Source: Galbula dea | Taxonomy: Eukaryota; Chordata; Aves; Piciformes; Galbulidae | Assembly (NCBI GenBank): GCA_013399015.1 | Contig: VWZX01008936.1 | Coordinates: 2,146,286-2,210,285 of the forward strand | Direction of reading: 5' to 3' | DNA: 64,000 nt | Part shown: one piece after another, positions 1 to 12,625 of the stretch | Layout of the letters: the number at the start of each line of letters is the position of its first letter | Position numbering within the stretch: the stretch's first letter is position 1 | Notes under the pieces: model-generated | Databases searched by the model: none | What the model saw: only the letters and a program-made list of their open reading frames with translations | What the model was told of the DNA's origin: nothing | Program-made: the position numbers and the translations under genes

Positions 1-164
1 ATGAAATGTAGTACCTTCTGTTGAGTCCTACCATCAAGGGCAACATTCTCAAATGCTTCCTGGAAAATCAACATGTCCTGTTATCAAAATTCCCTTCCAT
101 TTTATATTTTAGTTTTCTTCTATTACTGACATGAATTGACTTGTTTTTCCCCAGCAAGAGTCTC

Positions 165-292
165 CTACTCTGGAGACATTCAAGGCCCGTCCTGTGTGAC
201 CTCATCTAAGGTGTCCTGCTTTGGCAGGGGTGTTGGACTTGATGGTCTTTCTAGGTCCCTTCCAACCCCTAACATCCTATGATAGCAAGAGT
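165..292 (+). mobile_element. CR1 LINE 3' tail fragment
   Basis: This is the last ~125 bases of a CR1 non-LTR retrotransposon, the commonest interspersed repeat of birds. It carries the usual end-of-element wording: a 'ggagacattcaaggcccg' block, then 'ggacttgatggtctttct', then 'cccttccaacccctaacatc', ending in 'cctatgat', a diverged form of the CR1 terminal octamer. 5' truncation to a short tail is typical for this family. It is far too short to code for anything. Confidence 0.9.
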
Positions 293-1184
293 CCAGTTCT
301 GCAGAAATTACAAGACCCTGGCATGATCATCTTCGGACAGAAAACGTGCCCACTTACTGTATGTAGCTGTGTTACCACCTCCAGCCACTGCTGTTGATTT
401 GGGTCAGAAAGGGAAATTTTCATGCCTTTTCACTCAAACATCAATCTGGTGGCTATTATTGTGACCACAGTCATGCTAAGCATACAACTTTAGTATTCGG
501 TGAGCTTCCTTTATAGCATTTAACCAATTTCTTCCTGACCTCTATAGTTCACACTCTGAATCTTCTGAAGTGATTGCTTTTTCCTGTAACTCCAAATGCT
601 GTGAAACAGTCAGAGAACATATGCTAGGATTTGCAAAAACAGGTAAGGAAACATCCTGAGACAGATAAACAATTAAAAAAACACAGGCAGAAGCAAGTGT
701 ATGTGGAAAATAGCACATGGCTAAGCTTTAGGTAGAGAGGGAACAGCTACTTTGAGCCCACTGTCTCCCCCACAGGAGACAGTTTCAGAAAGGCAGCTGC
801 AGGACCCTATGATAAGTCAATTGTTCTAAAATACATCATGCTGGTACTTAGCAATAGAGCTAAATAAAATCCAATGGCTATGCAGAATTGATTACCATGA
901 CTGCCTTTTTTATTGTCTTTTAGTTAATATCCATTTTGCTTGTAGGAGATAATACAGCTAAGGCAGCTTTTCAAGAAAGTTTTAAATAGGTGGGTATCTC
1001 CCGTGTACCACAGGCTGCGGTACGTAAAATAATTTTTACAGGACACAAAGCCAACAGACAACTAGTCATTTTTGAGAAGTCCATCAGTAAAGCCATAGAA
1101 ACTCAGAAGCCCAAATTTTGGAAAACAGTCAAAAAATTATTGAGCCTCATCAAATAAGTCAGCTTCATAGAAAATGAACATTAC
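293..1184. other. unique AT-rich sequence, no gene seen
   Basis: No repeat family, RNA gene or convincing coding signal is visible. A weak + strand donor-like site (CAG followed by gtaagg) occurs at 642/643, but the acceptor upstream has no adjacent pyrimidine tract, so I do not call an exon. Confidence 0.55.
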
Positions 1185-1284
1185 CTGATTTTTGAAGATA
1201 GTTCTGAGACTCCTGTATCTTGCTGCGCTGTTTTTGCCATAATATTTCATGCTGCTTTCATTCTGTGATCTCAAAGTGATGTAT
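1185..1284 (-). CDS. candidate internal exon, function unknown
   Basis: Read on the minus strand, a pyrimidine-rich tract (ttccaattcttttccttta) runs into TTTTTAG at 1285-1287. This is followed by 100 nt and then CAG followed by gtaatg, a good donor, at 1184. One frame is open throughout (33 codons after one leading base, beginning YITLRSQNESS and ending RTIFKNQ). A second frame reads like a coiled coil (KQHEILWQKQRSKIQESQ) but is interrupted by one TGA about 25 nt from the exon start. The second frame looks more protein-like, so this could be a real exon carrying a nonsense change, a decayed exon, or a chance pseudo-exon. I do not recognise the protein in either frame. No neighbouring exon is close enough to settle the phase. 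Confidence 0.3.
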
Positions 1285-1993
1285 CTAAAAATAAAGGAAA
1301 AGAATTGGAATGAGTTTTCCCCCACGTGTGACTATCTTATGAAGTATCACCAGCTTGTCCCAAACCATGAGCAGACCTGCAAGAATAAGCTTCCTATTGT
1401 AACACAGTCAAGCAGTAACTTCTATTCAGTATATGTACCAGATACAGTATCTCCATGCTCCTCTGTCCAAGTCACTGTTGCAGAGGACATCTGTCAGCAC
1501 TATTAACTCCATTCAAGAACAACCGAGAACCTGTTTCCAGTATCAACAGTAAGAGACTGCTTCATCGTCAAATTTCTGGGATTGATACATTCACAGTCCT
1601 TCAAATTAGATTGAAATATGAGTAAATTCAGCTTTTCTTCTTACTCAGCTTTGGTACCTACTGCAAAATGAGGAATAGGTTACGTTGGTGCAATAAATAA
1701 AGCAAGACTGTGCTTCTACTGCAGAGACCATAAAGCTTTCACAGTATCTTATGCTGCTTTGACAGAACCCAAAGAAAGGTTAGATGCTCACATGGAGAGA
1801 TTTGCTGGCCCAGAGCTTGCAACCTACATGATGAGCATCAGACAAACAAGAGAAGGTAAAGCAATCAGGAAGGGAGGGACTCATGAAAGTCAAAGGTGTG
1901 GGAGATACAATCAGGTTGTCACCCAGCGAAGAATAAATATTTAGACAAGGCATCTTAATTATTTAAATGAAAACAACACATTTGTTTTTATAG
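1285..1993. other. unique sequence, no gene seen
   Basis: Short open frames occur on both strands, but none shows family resemblance. Nothing beyond the polypyrimidine tract of the candidate exon to its left is supported. Confidence 0.5.
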
Positions 1994-2251
1994 GTGCTGC
2001 TGCCAAATGGCTTTTAAGGGAAGGCCCTGAACGCTCATGGGTGTCAAGAGAGCTGGTCCAAGTCATTGCGAGGCTACCCTCCATAACCTTTAAGAAGTCC
2101 TGGAGATCAGGGGACATCCCAGAAGACGGCTAAGGTCACTCCCATCTATAAGAAGGGCTTAAAGGAGAACCCAGGAAATTATAGGCCCATCAGAACTTCA
2201 GTCCCTCGGAAAGTTATAGAATGAATCCTCCTGGGGGCTATCAGGAGTCAA

Positions 2252-2461
2252 ATGAAGCATGTGACTGGGAAAAGCCAGTTCGGATTCACCCATGGCAAAT
2301 TGTGCTTGACAAACCTGATCACCTTCTATAACAAAGTAATCTGCTTGGTTGATGTGGGGCAAACAGTGGACACTGCCAACCTGAATTTCTCCAAGGCTTT
2401 CGACAAGGTTTGCCACAGCTGCCTCCTAGAGAAACTAACATGTTATGGTCTAGACAAGTAG
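2252..2461 (+). pseudogene. CR1 reverse-transcriptase fragment (palm/fingers region)
   Basis: This is the longest intact piece of the CR1 ORF2 frame around the template-binding and first catalytic region. It reads as QFGFTHGKLCLTNLITFYNKV and later ANLNFSKAFDKVCHSCLLEK, both close to the CR1 consensus style (GFTKGKSCLTNL...; YLDFSKAFDTVPH...). In active elements this domain copies the element's RNA at the target site. Here 'NLNFSKAFD' keeps the first catalytic aspartate position (FSKAFD), but the frame stops at 2461 and the surrounding parts lie in other frames. It is a relic and not a host gene. Confidence 0.8.
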
Positions 2462-2722
2462 CTGGCGCAGTTGGTGGGGAACTAGCTGACAGGCTTCACC
2501 TGGAGTGTGGTGGCAAATAGCTCCTTTTCAAACTGGGAACCTGTTACAAGAGGGGTGTCCCAGGGATTGACATGGGGCCCAATGTTGTTTAATGACTTTG
2601 CAACAAAGACCCGGATAATGGGATCACGTGCACCCTGAGGAAGTTTGCTGGTGATAACAAACTGAGTGGGAAAGTGGGGCATTTCAGAAGGGAGAGTCAT
2701 CCTTGCAGGAAGATCTGGATAG

Positions 2723-3127
2723 TTGGAGGACTGGACTAACAAGAACCTCCTGAAGTTCAGAAAAGACAGATATTTGGTCCTGCGCCTGGGAAAACATAAG
2801 CCAGGAGTGCAGCACAGGCAGGGATCTATGCAACTGGGGAGCAGCTCTGTTGAAAGGGACCCGGGGGTCTCACTGGACAACAGGCTCAATGTGAGCGAAG
2901 AGTGTGGTGCTGCAGCAAAGGAAGGCAACAGGATGTTGAGCGTGACCAGCAGAAATAAAAAAAAGTCATTATCTCATCCTACTCAGAGTTTGTCAGGCCA
3001 CACATGGAATACTGTGTTTGGTTTTGGTCCTTGCTATACAGAAAAGAAGTGGACAGGCTGGAGAAGGTCCAGAGAATGCCTGCCATATGAGGAAATGCCC
3101 CTTGTTCTATCACTGGGCACCACTTAA
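2723..3127 (+). pseudogene. CR1 ORF2 C-terminal fragment
   Basis: This open stretch reads the downstream part of the CR1 polyprotein with frame breaks. It includes a block equivalent to EKWAHVNLMRFN (here DWTNKNLLKFRKD), a block equivalent to KDLGVLVDEKL (here RDPGVSLDNRL), and a CAAAAKEGNRMLS block. The RPHMEYCVW block lies in a neighbouring frame, showing at least one frameshift. It belongs to the element 1994-3412 and has no independent function. Confidence 0.75.
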
Positions 3128-3412
3128 ACACTCCTCTTGCTTTCTACAACTACCTGAAAGGAGGTTGTAGCGAGGTAGGTGTTGGTCTCTTCTCCCAAAT
3201 AACAAGTGATAGGACAAGAGGAAAATGCTTCAAGTTGCACAATGGAAGGTTAAAATTTTAAAATTACATACCAGGAAAAAATTTCTTCGCTGAGAGGGTT
3301 AACAGGGAAGTGTTAAAAAACTTCATCTAGATATGGTGCTTGGAGACATGGTTTAGTGGTGAGCACGGTAGTGTTAGGTTAATTGTTGGACATGATCCCA
3401 GAGGTCTTTTTC

Positions 3413-6400
3413 ACCCAAATACCAAAACCAGTCCTAATGTCATTAACACAGGACCAAATGCTGCAAAATCACATCAAATTCACAAATGAGGTTTTAATTC
3501 CTTTAATCAACATCTCATTTTTTGACATGTAGATTAAAAAGCAATCTAACTTTACATTCCTTTACCATACACTTCAGTTTTGCTCCCATCCCAGCCCTTA
3601 TGATTTTGCATGTAACCAAAGGACAGTAAGGAGAATCTGCGAAGTGAAGCCTATAGCAACATTTACAAATGAAGAGCTAAGTCAGAGATCAGGTATCCCA
3701 TATACACAATACAAATTTTCATTCTTCTCTCCATTAGGATTGATAACACTGCTGGAAAATAAGCAGCAGATAATAACTTTTATGGGAATGTAAAGCACAG
3801 CCGAGTTAGCAGAGAGAGAATGAAGCTAAATCAATTTCTCATCTCAAGCTAGTAATGGAGGCAATTTCTTGAACTTTACTATGCTTGTAACATATTGATC
3901 AGCAAAGCTTCATACTGAAAGCTAAACTGGGTATTTTTCCAGGGATAAAATGGAGGATAGCAGTAAAACTCTAGGCAACACACCAAAGAATGGGGATTTT
4001 CCTCCAGCCACATTACAGTTCAGAAACTGAAAGCTTCCACCCCGCTGCAAGTTACTGCAACACACGAGAGGAAGATGACTATATGAAGGCTGAATTAGTC
4101 CTACAAGAGACTTCACAGAGCAGATTTTAGAAGAAGCAGAAAGACACAGTGCTGCTCCAGGAATGACAGCACGAACACCAGTACCGCTTACACTACCTGT
4201 GGCAGGAGGCTTCAGCAGCAGCTTGTGGGCAGCATTTTTATTGCAACACTTCAGCTCCCCTTGGCTGCAAGTCACTGTAAAGAGCCATTTCCCAGAGGTG
4301 TCTCATTCTCCAACGTGAGTACATTATTCTCCAAGATGCTGAGGCCCTTCCTATACTTCTACTATGGCTCTAAGGCTTAACTACAGGTTAGAACAAGAAG
4401 AACCTTGGTCTAGTCAATGAAGATGCCCCACTTAGTCATCATGAAGCAAACAGTGACACCAAGAAAAGGCCACACACATGCACCTTAGGCTGGTCAGGGT
4501 GCCTGGCATAGTCCAATGCTGCATAGGAGATTTCATATATTAAAATTACATTACAGGTCAAAGAGAAGGATACACATATCCTCTGCTGAAATAAAGTGCA
4601 ATTTTAGACACATGCCCTTTTAGAATAGTGATATTTACTTTAACAGGATTGACTTTTTTGCCATTAAGAGCTTAACTGAAGTGTTAAAATTGGAAACTCA
4701 CACTTCCTATAGACCATTACCAGAGCATGCAAAATGTGATTGAGAGAATACGAAAAACACAAAAAGGTCATTGGGGATTTCTCCTGCCCTGTGGCTGCCT
4801 GCCTCTACCTAACCATACACAAACACCAGCTGATAACCTTCCCATTAAATGAATACACCCCACCTACTTTAAATCAATGAAACACAGGAGTTTTCTCCAC
4901 TGTAATTGTCATTATTTCTATTACAAGGGTGACTGAGATCATCCTGTTATCTAAAGTGATAGATCATGATTAAACAGTATTTAATTTTTGAAGCAGAAAA
5001 GGGGAAACTAAGCCACCTTAAGATAAGAAACATAAGAACAACAACAGAGCACATGTATTAAACACGCAATACCAACAAAGACTGTAACATCAACTGGCAA
5101 AAACAGCAATAAAAAGTTGACAGTACAACTATGATCATCCATTAGGTACCATTACTTTGGTTCACTAAAAACAACTACATCAGAGCACAGTTTCTCCCCA
5201 TATTCTAGAAGTCCTCCCTTCACCATCAACTTCATGATATTGTTGCCCTTTCCTCATCAATGTTCAGCCTTCTAGTTGCACCTTCCTAGAAAAACTCTAG
5301 GAATTCAGACTCTCTTCTAAGGACAAGATTCTTCATGCATGCAAAATTATTTTTAGCTGCTCATTTCTTCATCTTTGAAATGCTTAAGGAACATCATATG
5401 ACATTTACTTCAAGACAAAAATCTCTTTGACAAATGGTGCATCTTAGAGATGAGATGCTATGGCACAGACATATTTTGGAATTTTTAATCTGTTCTTTCA
5501 CATGTAGGGACCAAAATTTCAGATAACAGATACTGTACAACACTACATTATGTTTACAGTGGTTTTGACTGAAGCTACTGGTCAGATGTCTACCAGTCAT
5601 ACAGTGCAAATAAGTGCTCACGCTAGAAGAAACCACCCCAGGTATAACTGGTGACTACTTAGGAGATGCCTGTCTTGTAGCAACTGCATCAAGTGGCTGC
5701 TCTGTGGCACTGCTCAGATGATAACCCAGTTCCTTTGGCAGGGCTTAGCTTGTCCCATCCAGGAGAAAATACCCTTGTTTGCAATTCCTTCCATCTTTCA
5801 TTGCATAACTTGAAACAACCACAGCAAGTGAATCAGGAATACAACACAGCCTCCCTCTGTGGGAGTTAAATTTATCTTCATGGCAAATCCATGGCACCAA
5901 GCTGAACAGGAGTTTTGTTGGAGAGAGCAAAAAAATAAATGTAGTTTCCAGTTTTCTCATGAAGTGCATTTATATAAAACAAGGCTAAAATGAAGTTATA
6001 AAAGCAACTTTCATTCTGGCATTTAATCTGAAAGGTACTGGTTTAATATCTGTGTAGTGTCATTTGAAAAGGATATTCCATTACACAGTATTGTCTAAAA
6101 GCTGGAACAGTTCTTCTGTCAGTCTATTAGAGCCTCTACACAGACCAGTCAAGTACAGTAAAACTAGCAGTAACAAGCTGTCATCCCTCAAGAGAAGGCA
6201 CGCTCACAGGACCAAGTTGGAGAGGTATTTGCCAATAGCAGACCTCATATTCACTTGGACAATCTTGTCTCTATTCCCACCTTGTAAACAAGCACATTTG
6301 GGTACGTAGGTTTGTCTGCCCATTCCTACAATTCCTCCACTCATCTGCTGCTTTCCTGTCTCGCCTTTCCCTGAGTCAGTCCCTTCTCTAAAATTGTTTC

Positions 6401-7569
6401 CCTTTCTAAGATCTCTTCTGTCATGCCAGGCATCACTCTGCCAGTACCAGGCCAGCATCCTCCCATCTGTATCTACTAGGCTCTCTTTCTTCAGATCCAC
6501 AACTTACACCTCCTGCCACACAACCATTTCTTGTCCTCTCCTTACTGAATTCTGATAGCATCCTGGCTGGCAGTACAAGCTTGGCAGTCCCAGAGCTGCT
6601 CAAGAAACCACCACCTTCCCCTTTACAGCTCTGACATGCTCCCTTCATGCTCATCTCCTGGAGAGGACAGTGGACACTCACTCCCCAACACCTCCATGCC
6701 ATTCATCATCTTTGCAGGTCTCTTCCATGCCAAGTACTTTTCACATTCCCAGTGGCTCTTTGTCACCTCATAGTTTGGATTTTTTCTTCTTCGTTTTGTG
6801 GACTGGGAGAGGCAAGATGGAAGACAAGGAGGACCAGAGCTGCACATGATATTGAAGAGGAGGGAGCACCACACATTTATGCTATCTGTTTTGTTTTCTC
6901 TTCCTTCCCTAATGAACACTGACACTTGTTTTGCCTATCATTACATTGCCATTTTTACAGGACTACCAAGGCTCCCTCCAGAGCAGTAACACCTGGTACA
7001 GCACTCATGAGGACATGTTGTATTGTGACCCTCCCACTTTTCCTCCCACTCACATTGCTTTTGTTTATCTACAAGCAATTTCCTCTGGCATTTTATCATC
7101 CAATCATTCAGCACTAGGAGTTCTCCTAAAACACATTTCAGACAGCCCTTCTTCTCATTATTCTTAACACCCTAAGGCTACACTCTTGCAAGACCTCAGT
7201 TCCTTACTTTAAACTGAGGTGACTGAAACTGTTTAAATGAAATTGTCGCCAGAAATGACATCAATAAACAGCCCTGCTCCCCTGAAGAACCCTCAAACTA
7301 TTCTTTCCCTTCACAAAACTCCTGGAAATCAGCCACTCTCCTGAACGAAACTCCCCATCACCCAAAAAAATCTCCAAGCAGGCACTCCCTGTAAGGGACT
7401 TTAGCCCTAATTGTTCCTGTTTGGCAGAGTTGAGAACACTTCACAGCAAGGTCTTTTGTCAAGAGCTCAATAACCTAATGCTTGGACCTCTCATGCCATG
7501 CTAATGTGTCATCCCTACCCAAAGAAGATGGAGCAGCAGCTCCACACCTCAGGAAAAAGCACTGCCAGA
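3413..7569. other. unique sequence with a pyrimidine-rich block; no gene seen
   Basis: No repeat family or gene was recognised in this 4 kb. Between about 6300 and 6720 the + strand is strikingly pyrimidine-rich (C+T), and several overlapping open frames on both strands come from this composition; they do not read like conserved protein. A minus-strand open frame at 3922-4275 (117 codons) also shows no family resemblance. Confidence 0.5.
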
Positions 7570-7660
7570 CCCCCCCCAAAAAAAAAACCCACTAACAAAC
7601 AAAAACCCCACAAAAAACCCCCACAAAACAAACAAACAAAAAAATCACACACCAAACAAC
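7570..7660. repeat. A/C-rich low-complexity tract
   Basis: About 90 bases on the + strand consist almost only of A and C, starting with a C run and an A run and continuing as irregular (CAAA)n and (CCCA)n units. It explains the lysine/proline-rich open frame at 7498-7692, which is therefore not called. Confidence 0.9.
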
Positions 7661-9191
7661 CCAGGGCCAAACAAGTAAGCAGACAAACCTAAAAGTCTAA
7701 CAGCTACTGCTTGGCTCCAGATCTTCTGTGCAGAAGGTAGGAGGGGAAAAAAAAAACCCAACAACCAGCATCCCACCCCTCCGCAGACAGACTTGCAGTG
7801 CTAAGAATATACTGAAAGACACAAGATGTATAATAACTTTGCAACTGAATATTCATTTCTGAATTAAAGGGAAACATCTTAAGGGTGAGTGGGTGTAAGG
7901 AATGGTTCCTCCTCAGCACTGCTGCACTGTTTAGCGAAGGCTGAGAGTACCCACAAGAATTCGGCTTTGGCCTTTGGCCTCTACACTAACAAGCTTGGTT
8001 TACTGACATTCAATTCCCAGAGCATATGGAGCTCTGCTTCAAATGATCCCTTTCAAAGGGACAATTAAATCAGACAACTGGAGATTGAATAATCAAGAGA
8101 GCTAATTAAATTCTTAAGCCCTATTTGTATATTTATCCAAATTTTTCTCACTATTTTTGTTGAGAAGGGGAATGGATTGGCTTGGGAGGTCAAGGAACAA
8201 AAGCCTGTCCCCTTTTTATCCTCCCTCCCTTCCACAGTTACAGATCTGTTTGGAAAAAACCTTGAGACGTGAAATCAATGCAGCCAGTAGTAGAATTCAT
8301 CTTATTGTGACAGAAATATTCCATTTTCCCTAGCTTACATTTTAAATTGCTTTCTGTTATACTAGGTTATTATTTTTTAGACCCTTTGGTTCCTTACATA
8401 ATTAAATGCCACGTCTTTCAGCTTTTACATTTTCAGAGGAACAATGACACTCAGCAGCTTTCTCAACTTTGTGAAGAATTTTTTCCCCAGTAATTCCATT
8501 GAGTATTTTCTTCTTCATTACATTAAAAGCTCTTAGCCCTCCCTATATAATCTTTTCCCTTGTACATACTTCTCTGTAGAGTAAGTAGCATTTCATGACC
8601 CTCAGCTTCCTTTCCTATTATTCCATGTATTCCACATAACCAGAATTGTCATGATCAAAGGACAATGCTTTTTAGTATCATGGTGCCACCTTTAGCTTGC
8701 GAGCAAGGGAGAATGGCCGAGCACAACTTGTTTGTAACAAATTCAGATTCTGCATTTAATACTTGCAAAACTAGCAAAAATGCTCCCCAAAGATCTCCTA
8801 AATAAGGTATGAACCATTTTGCCCAGTTACCCTACAGATGCATAGGCACAGATACACAGCTTCTGAAGCTTTGAGAACTGGCTTCTACAATTTCTCTCAG
8901 AAGACCGCACACATCTTCCTAGCTCCTCTAACACTGCTTTCAAACTCTTGCCCACACTAAACACAGGTCCAGCAGCACACCACTCTTTACAATTTTGCCA
9001 GTCTGTGACAAAGCACACAAGACACCTTACAAAAGAACTTTATTGATACAGAAGAGACAAAAGTAAACACATAGCATTCTGCAAGGAGCAAGTTCATCCT
9101 GCTTAACTCTTACCTGACAGAGATATAAACAGAGAAACACAGATAAGGTAATGTTTCTCTTCACAGGCAGGATAAAGAGAATTATTTGGCT
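7661..9191. other. unique sequence; conserved-element-like patch
   Basis: No gene is seen. The stretch 8035-8115 is rich in homeodomain-type cores (attaaat, gctaattaaattc) and contains a small palindrome (ccctttcaaaggg), which is how many vertebrate conserved non-coding elements look. This is composition only, because conservation cannot be tested here. Confidence 0.35.
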
Positions 9192-9304
9192 AGTGGGGTG
9201 TTTTGGTGTTTGGGTTTGGTTTTTTTGCTTGGTTGGTTCAGCTTTCTTTTGTTTTGGTTTTGTTTTAGTAATTTTGTTGTTTTCTTGGTTTTATCTTTTT
9301 TGTG
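9192..9304. repeat. G/T-rich low-complexity tract
   Basis: About 110 bases on the + strand are nearly free of A and C and are built from ggttt/gtttt units. The hydrophobic open frame at 9151-9351 (W, F, V, G, L only) is a by-product of this composition and is not called. Confidence 0.9.
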
Positions 9305-12300
9305 AACAACTAAGGAAAAAACACCTTAAGGAATTATATTATATAAATTAATGGCAAAATCTTTATTTCTGACGAAAGTGCCCTCTTGATTACTATAGGT
9401 AAGAAGGTATAACCTTCCACAGTCTGCTCATCAAGTCTTTCCCTTCTTGAGACATCTGACCTCTGCTAAAAATCTGTGATCTCCCATCTTCTGTCATCTA
9501 GAGACGCCTCTATGCATTCTCTCTGAAGAGTCTGCAGAAGACCTCCAACATCTTCAGAACAAGCACCTATCTTTAAACAAACTAGATAACACACCTAGCG
9601 TAAGTTCTGCTTAGACAGTTCTTACATTCGGAAACGATTTTTTCAGATGCCCATGAATCAAGTTCTGAGACTCAAACTCCACAAGTGACACAGCAGCCAG
9701 AACCTCAGTACCACTTTATAGAGCTTGACTTAGATTTTCACCCTGCTCCCTCTCTAAGAGACTGTTACTTGAACTGATAGGCAGTGTTTTTACATCACCA
9801 TTTTTCATCAGTTGTTTTATATGGATATTAAGTTTCAGACTACGCTATCTGGAAATCTAGGGTCCTTCAGATTACGCTTCTGAAGTCTTGTAACTCTCCT
9901 ACCAATTTGTACAAGACACATTTTTATCTTCTGATTTAGAAACACATAAAAGGCTTTACCATGGCTATCTTACCTACAGTTGGACTTGCTTATGTATAAG
10001 GAAATGGAGAAATAAAAATGTCCTCCTTTAGACCACAATTTCTGACACCATTTCAACTTATGAGATCAGCTCTGTTTTGTTTGTTTTATGGAGGAAGAGC
10101 AAGAAAACAGAGACTTCAATTTTTCATCATTTACTGAACTTATGGCATGCAAGGCTCATTTATCATCAAGACCTAGACTCAAACTGAAATGTTAATTAAC
10201 ATGAGACAAAGAAGAGGTAATGTTTTTTCAATAATTAGTAAGCAAGCAATTCTCAGAACACTTATCTGATTTATGACAGGATTCTGGAAAGAAGATGGTG
10301 GTGCTGACACACTTGTGGTTCCCCTTCTGTTCACTTTTCACTCACAGATTCAAGCCTCTCTGGAGTATCTGCTCAAGAGATCTGACTGAACAGGATGGAT
10401 GCTAACCTCTCCACTGACATACCCTTGGGAACTGCCCAAGGAACAGTGGCTACATGCAATGTGACCAGATCACTATACTTCTTTAGGGGGTTACATAGTC
10501 CATTTAACCCAGAAAAAAGACAGTAGCATAATTCTATGGACATGGTTTTACTGGTCTGCTGTCCAACACATAGATCTTTCACACAAGCAAAAGACTGGCA
10601 CATTTTGTATGCCCCAAAGCATAGGACACAAGAGGTCACCAAGCAGTTTCTGGTTTGTATTACCTGAACATTTTCAGATACTCTACATCACCATCACCTA
10701 CTTCTTCTAGATGTAACTTTTGCTTCTCAGCTTCTTACAGGCTCTTAACAACAAGATGACACTCAATAAAAATAATACTTTTATTGAGAGAGTAGGCTCA
10801 TTTCCATTTTCATTTTAGCCATATCCTCAAAAGGACAAACTGTTTCCTGAGTATTGGGTCAATAGCAGAAGGAATTTCCTCTGATCGTGTGAATGTCAAT
10901 TTCCAGTGGGTTCATGTATTTTGGAAAGTTCCTAACCTGAAAGACTTTACATAAGATGGAAAATCCTGACACAATCGAGGCATTTGACTCCATTTCTATG
11001 CTTAAAGCACCTGCTTTGTTTCTATTAAGCAGGGGAAGGAAAGACGATCATAGCTCCTACTCTTAAATCTGGCAAAGCAGAAAGAGAAGAGCCATGTCCT
11101 CTCCCCCACCCCCAGCACTTAAAAAATCATCCATGTGAACCAAATAACTTGCTAACAGATTCAAGACTGTCATATTTCAACAATAAGTATCATGTCAAAA
11201 AACAGAAACAGAAAATTAAAAATTACAACTGTTATAACTGCAGATGATTAGAGCAAAGTGTGTAAATATTAAGAATTCTGAATCTTAAGAATGAATGACA
11301 TACTTGCTGCATCTCCTTAGCATTAGAAGAAAAAAAAAAAAGTCTTATTTAGTGGTATAGCACCAGTCTTTGCAAAAAGGGTAAAAAAACATTCATGACA
11401 AGAGGCAGGAATCCAACACATTAAATAGTCTGTGATGAGAACTATGAATAAAGCAGATATCAAATTATTTAACTAAAACCCCAAGAAAACAGAAGTTTAT
11501 AGATATAAAAATACTCATTTGTGTGCTTCCATATTAAGAACAACTGGAATCACATGTATTTGCTGGTGTAGAATAAGTAAAGAACCAGATACACAAAGAG
11601 ATCTGGATTTGCTCACCATCTCAGATACATTGGGTTTTAACATCTACAAAGTACCAAAGAAAGATTTGATGCTATTTGGCAAAAAACTTTCGTGTTCAGC
11701 AAGATTTGGCTAGACAGCAGATGGAGTATTCCATTAAAACACGAGTGGCAAAATGTGCCCACCCTGCCAGTCAAAAGCAGCAAATCACTTCCCAGTAACA
11801 TCTGCCTGTAGATCGCAAGACACTCAGAAGGATGCTTCCGCACAGAACACCTTTTCCTTACTCCTATCTAAAAGTGGTTTTCTCCATAAGTGAATGATGT
11901 AATCTAAAAAAAAGCAGCGACCTCAGGTAGTCTTCCTAGCACTGTTCACTTACCCAGAAAAGCATACAGAAACACAAGCAGCATCAGAGGTAGGCACACC
12001 TGCAGAAGACTGTCAAACAGAAGTCTGGAGCACTTCATTCAGCAAGAAGTGATATTTCAAGTTAAGTGTAAGTAGGAGGAAGAGAAACTTGGTTCATTTT
12101 ATAAAAAAATGTGTGGTAATATAAACAAACAAAAAAACCCCCAGAAGGTACATTAATTATAATGGTTCTGTGTCTCTCTCGTATTTCAATTAGAAATCAC
12201 TTTATTTACAGCTCTTGGCACAGCAGCAAGCAACTCAACAAGAACATTTTTCATGGTGCAATTTCTAATGCAAATAAAAGTAAAGGTAACCCTAGAGTGG

Positions 12301-12559
12301 TTTGCTAACTTATGAGACAGGAAACAAACGGTACAAGTGAATAATGACCATGTCAAAGGCATTCAGAAAGACTAAACGACTCATAATAAATTCTTTAACA
12401 GGTACACTTACCTCAAACTATCTAACCTTGCTTTTTCAATGAATAGAGAAATGCTTTTCCCAATATATCATTTTATTAGTAATTTAAATACACAATCCAT
12501 CAAACAAAGTTAAACCCATTCTTTTCACCCTCAAAACCAAGAATGACCAACAGAGACAG
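9305..12559. other. unique sequence, no gene seen
   Basis: Isolated donor-like sites on the minus strand (for example CTGTAG followed by gtaaga near 9975, and CTGTCAG followed by gtaaga near 9114) lack a matching open exon. A 12-base A run lies at 11330-11341. No repeat family was recognised. Confidence 0.5.
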
Positions 12560-12625
12560 AAATCTGTCTTTTCCACTCACCAAGCCCACATTTATTGAGT
12601 TCAGATACAGGGAAGAACAGTCCTA
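12560..12625 (-). mobile_element. possible L2-like LINE 3' end remnant
   Basis: On the minus strand the phrase 'actcaataaatgtgggcttg' preceded by 'ctgttcttccctgtatctg' resembles the conserved 3' end of ancient L2/MIR-type elements (…ctcaataaatgtttgttgaatg). The match is short, and chance resemblance is a real alternative. Confidence 0.25.

Larger units (their letters stand above)
1994..3412 (+). mobile_element. decayed CR1 LINE with ORF2 reverse-transcriptase remains
   Basis: This is a 5'-truncated CR1 retrotransposon in + orientation. Conceptual translation across several shifted frames gives the CR1 reverse-transcriptase order: a KSWRSGDIPED block (~2095-2130), a template-binding region with TNLITFYNKV (2310-2340), NLNFSKAFDKVCHS (2380-2420), a 'KFAGDNKLSG' stretch where active elements have the FADD/YADD catalytic motif (2638-2670), and the RPHMEYCVW block (~2998-3025). 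The catalytic pair is altered (AGDN instead of ADDT) and many stops and frameshifts interrupt it, so it cannot encode an enzyme. The untranslated tail follows, with the diagnostic 'ggttaattgttggacatgat' wording near 3380-3400. The exact 5' border is an estimate. Confidence 0.92.

Noticed and set aside
7498..7692. Lysine/proline/glutamine-rich ORF
   Set aside because: It is translated from an A/C-rich low-complexity tract.
9151..9351. Hydrophobic 66-codon ORF resembling a membrane protein
   Set aside because: It is translated from a G/T-rich low-complexity tract.
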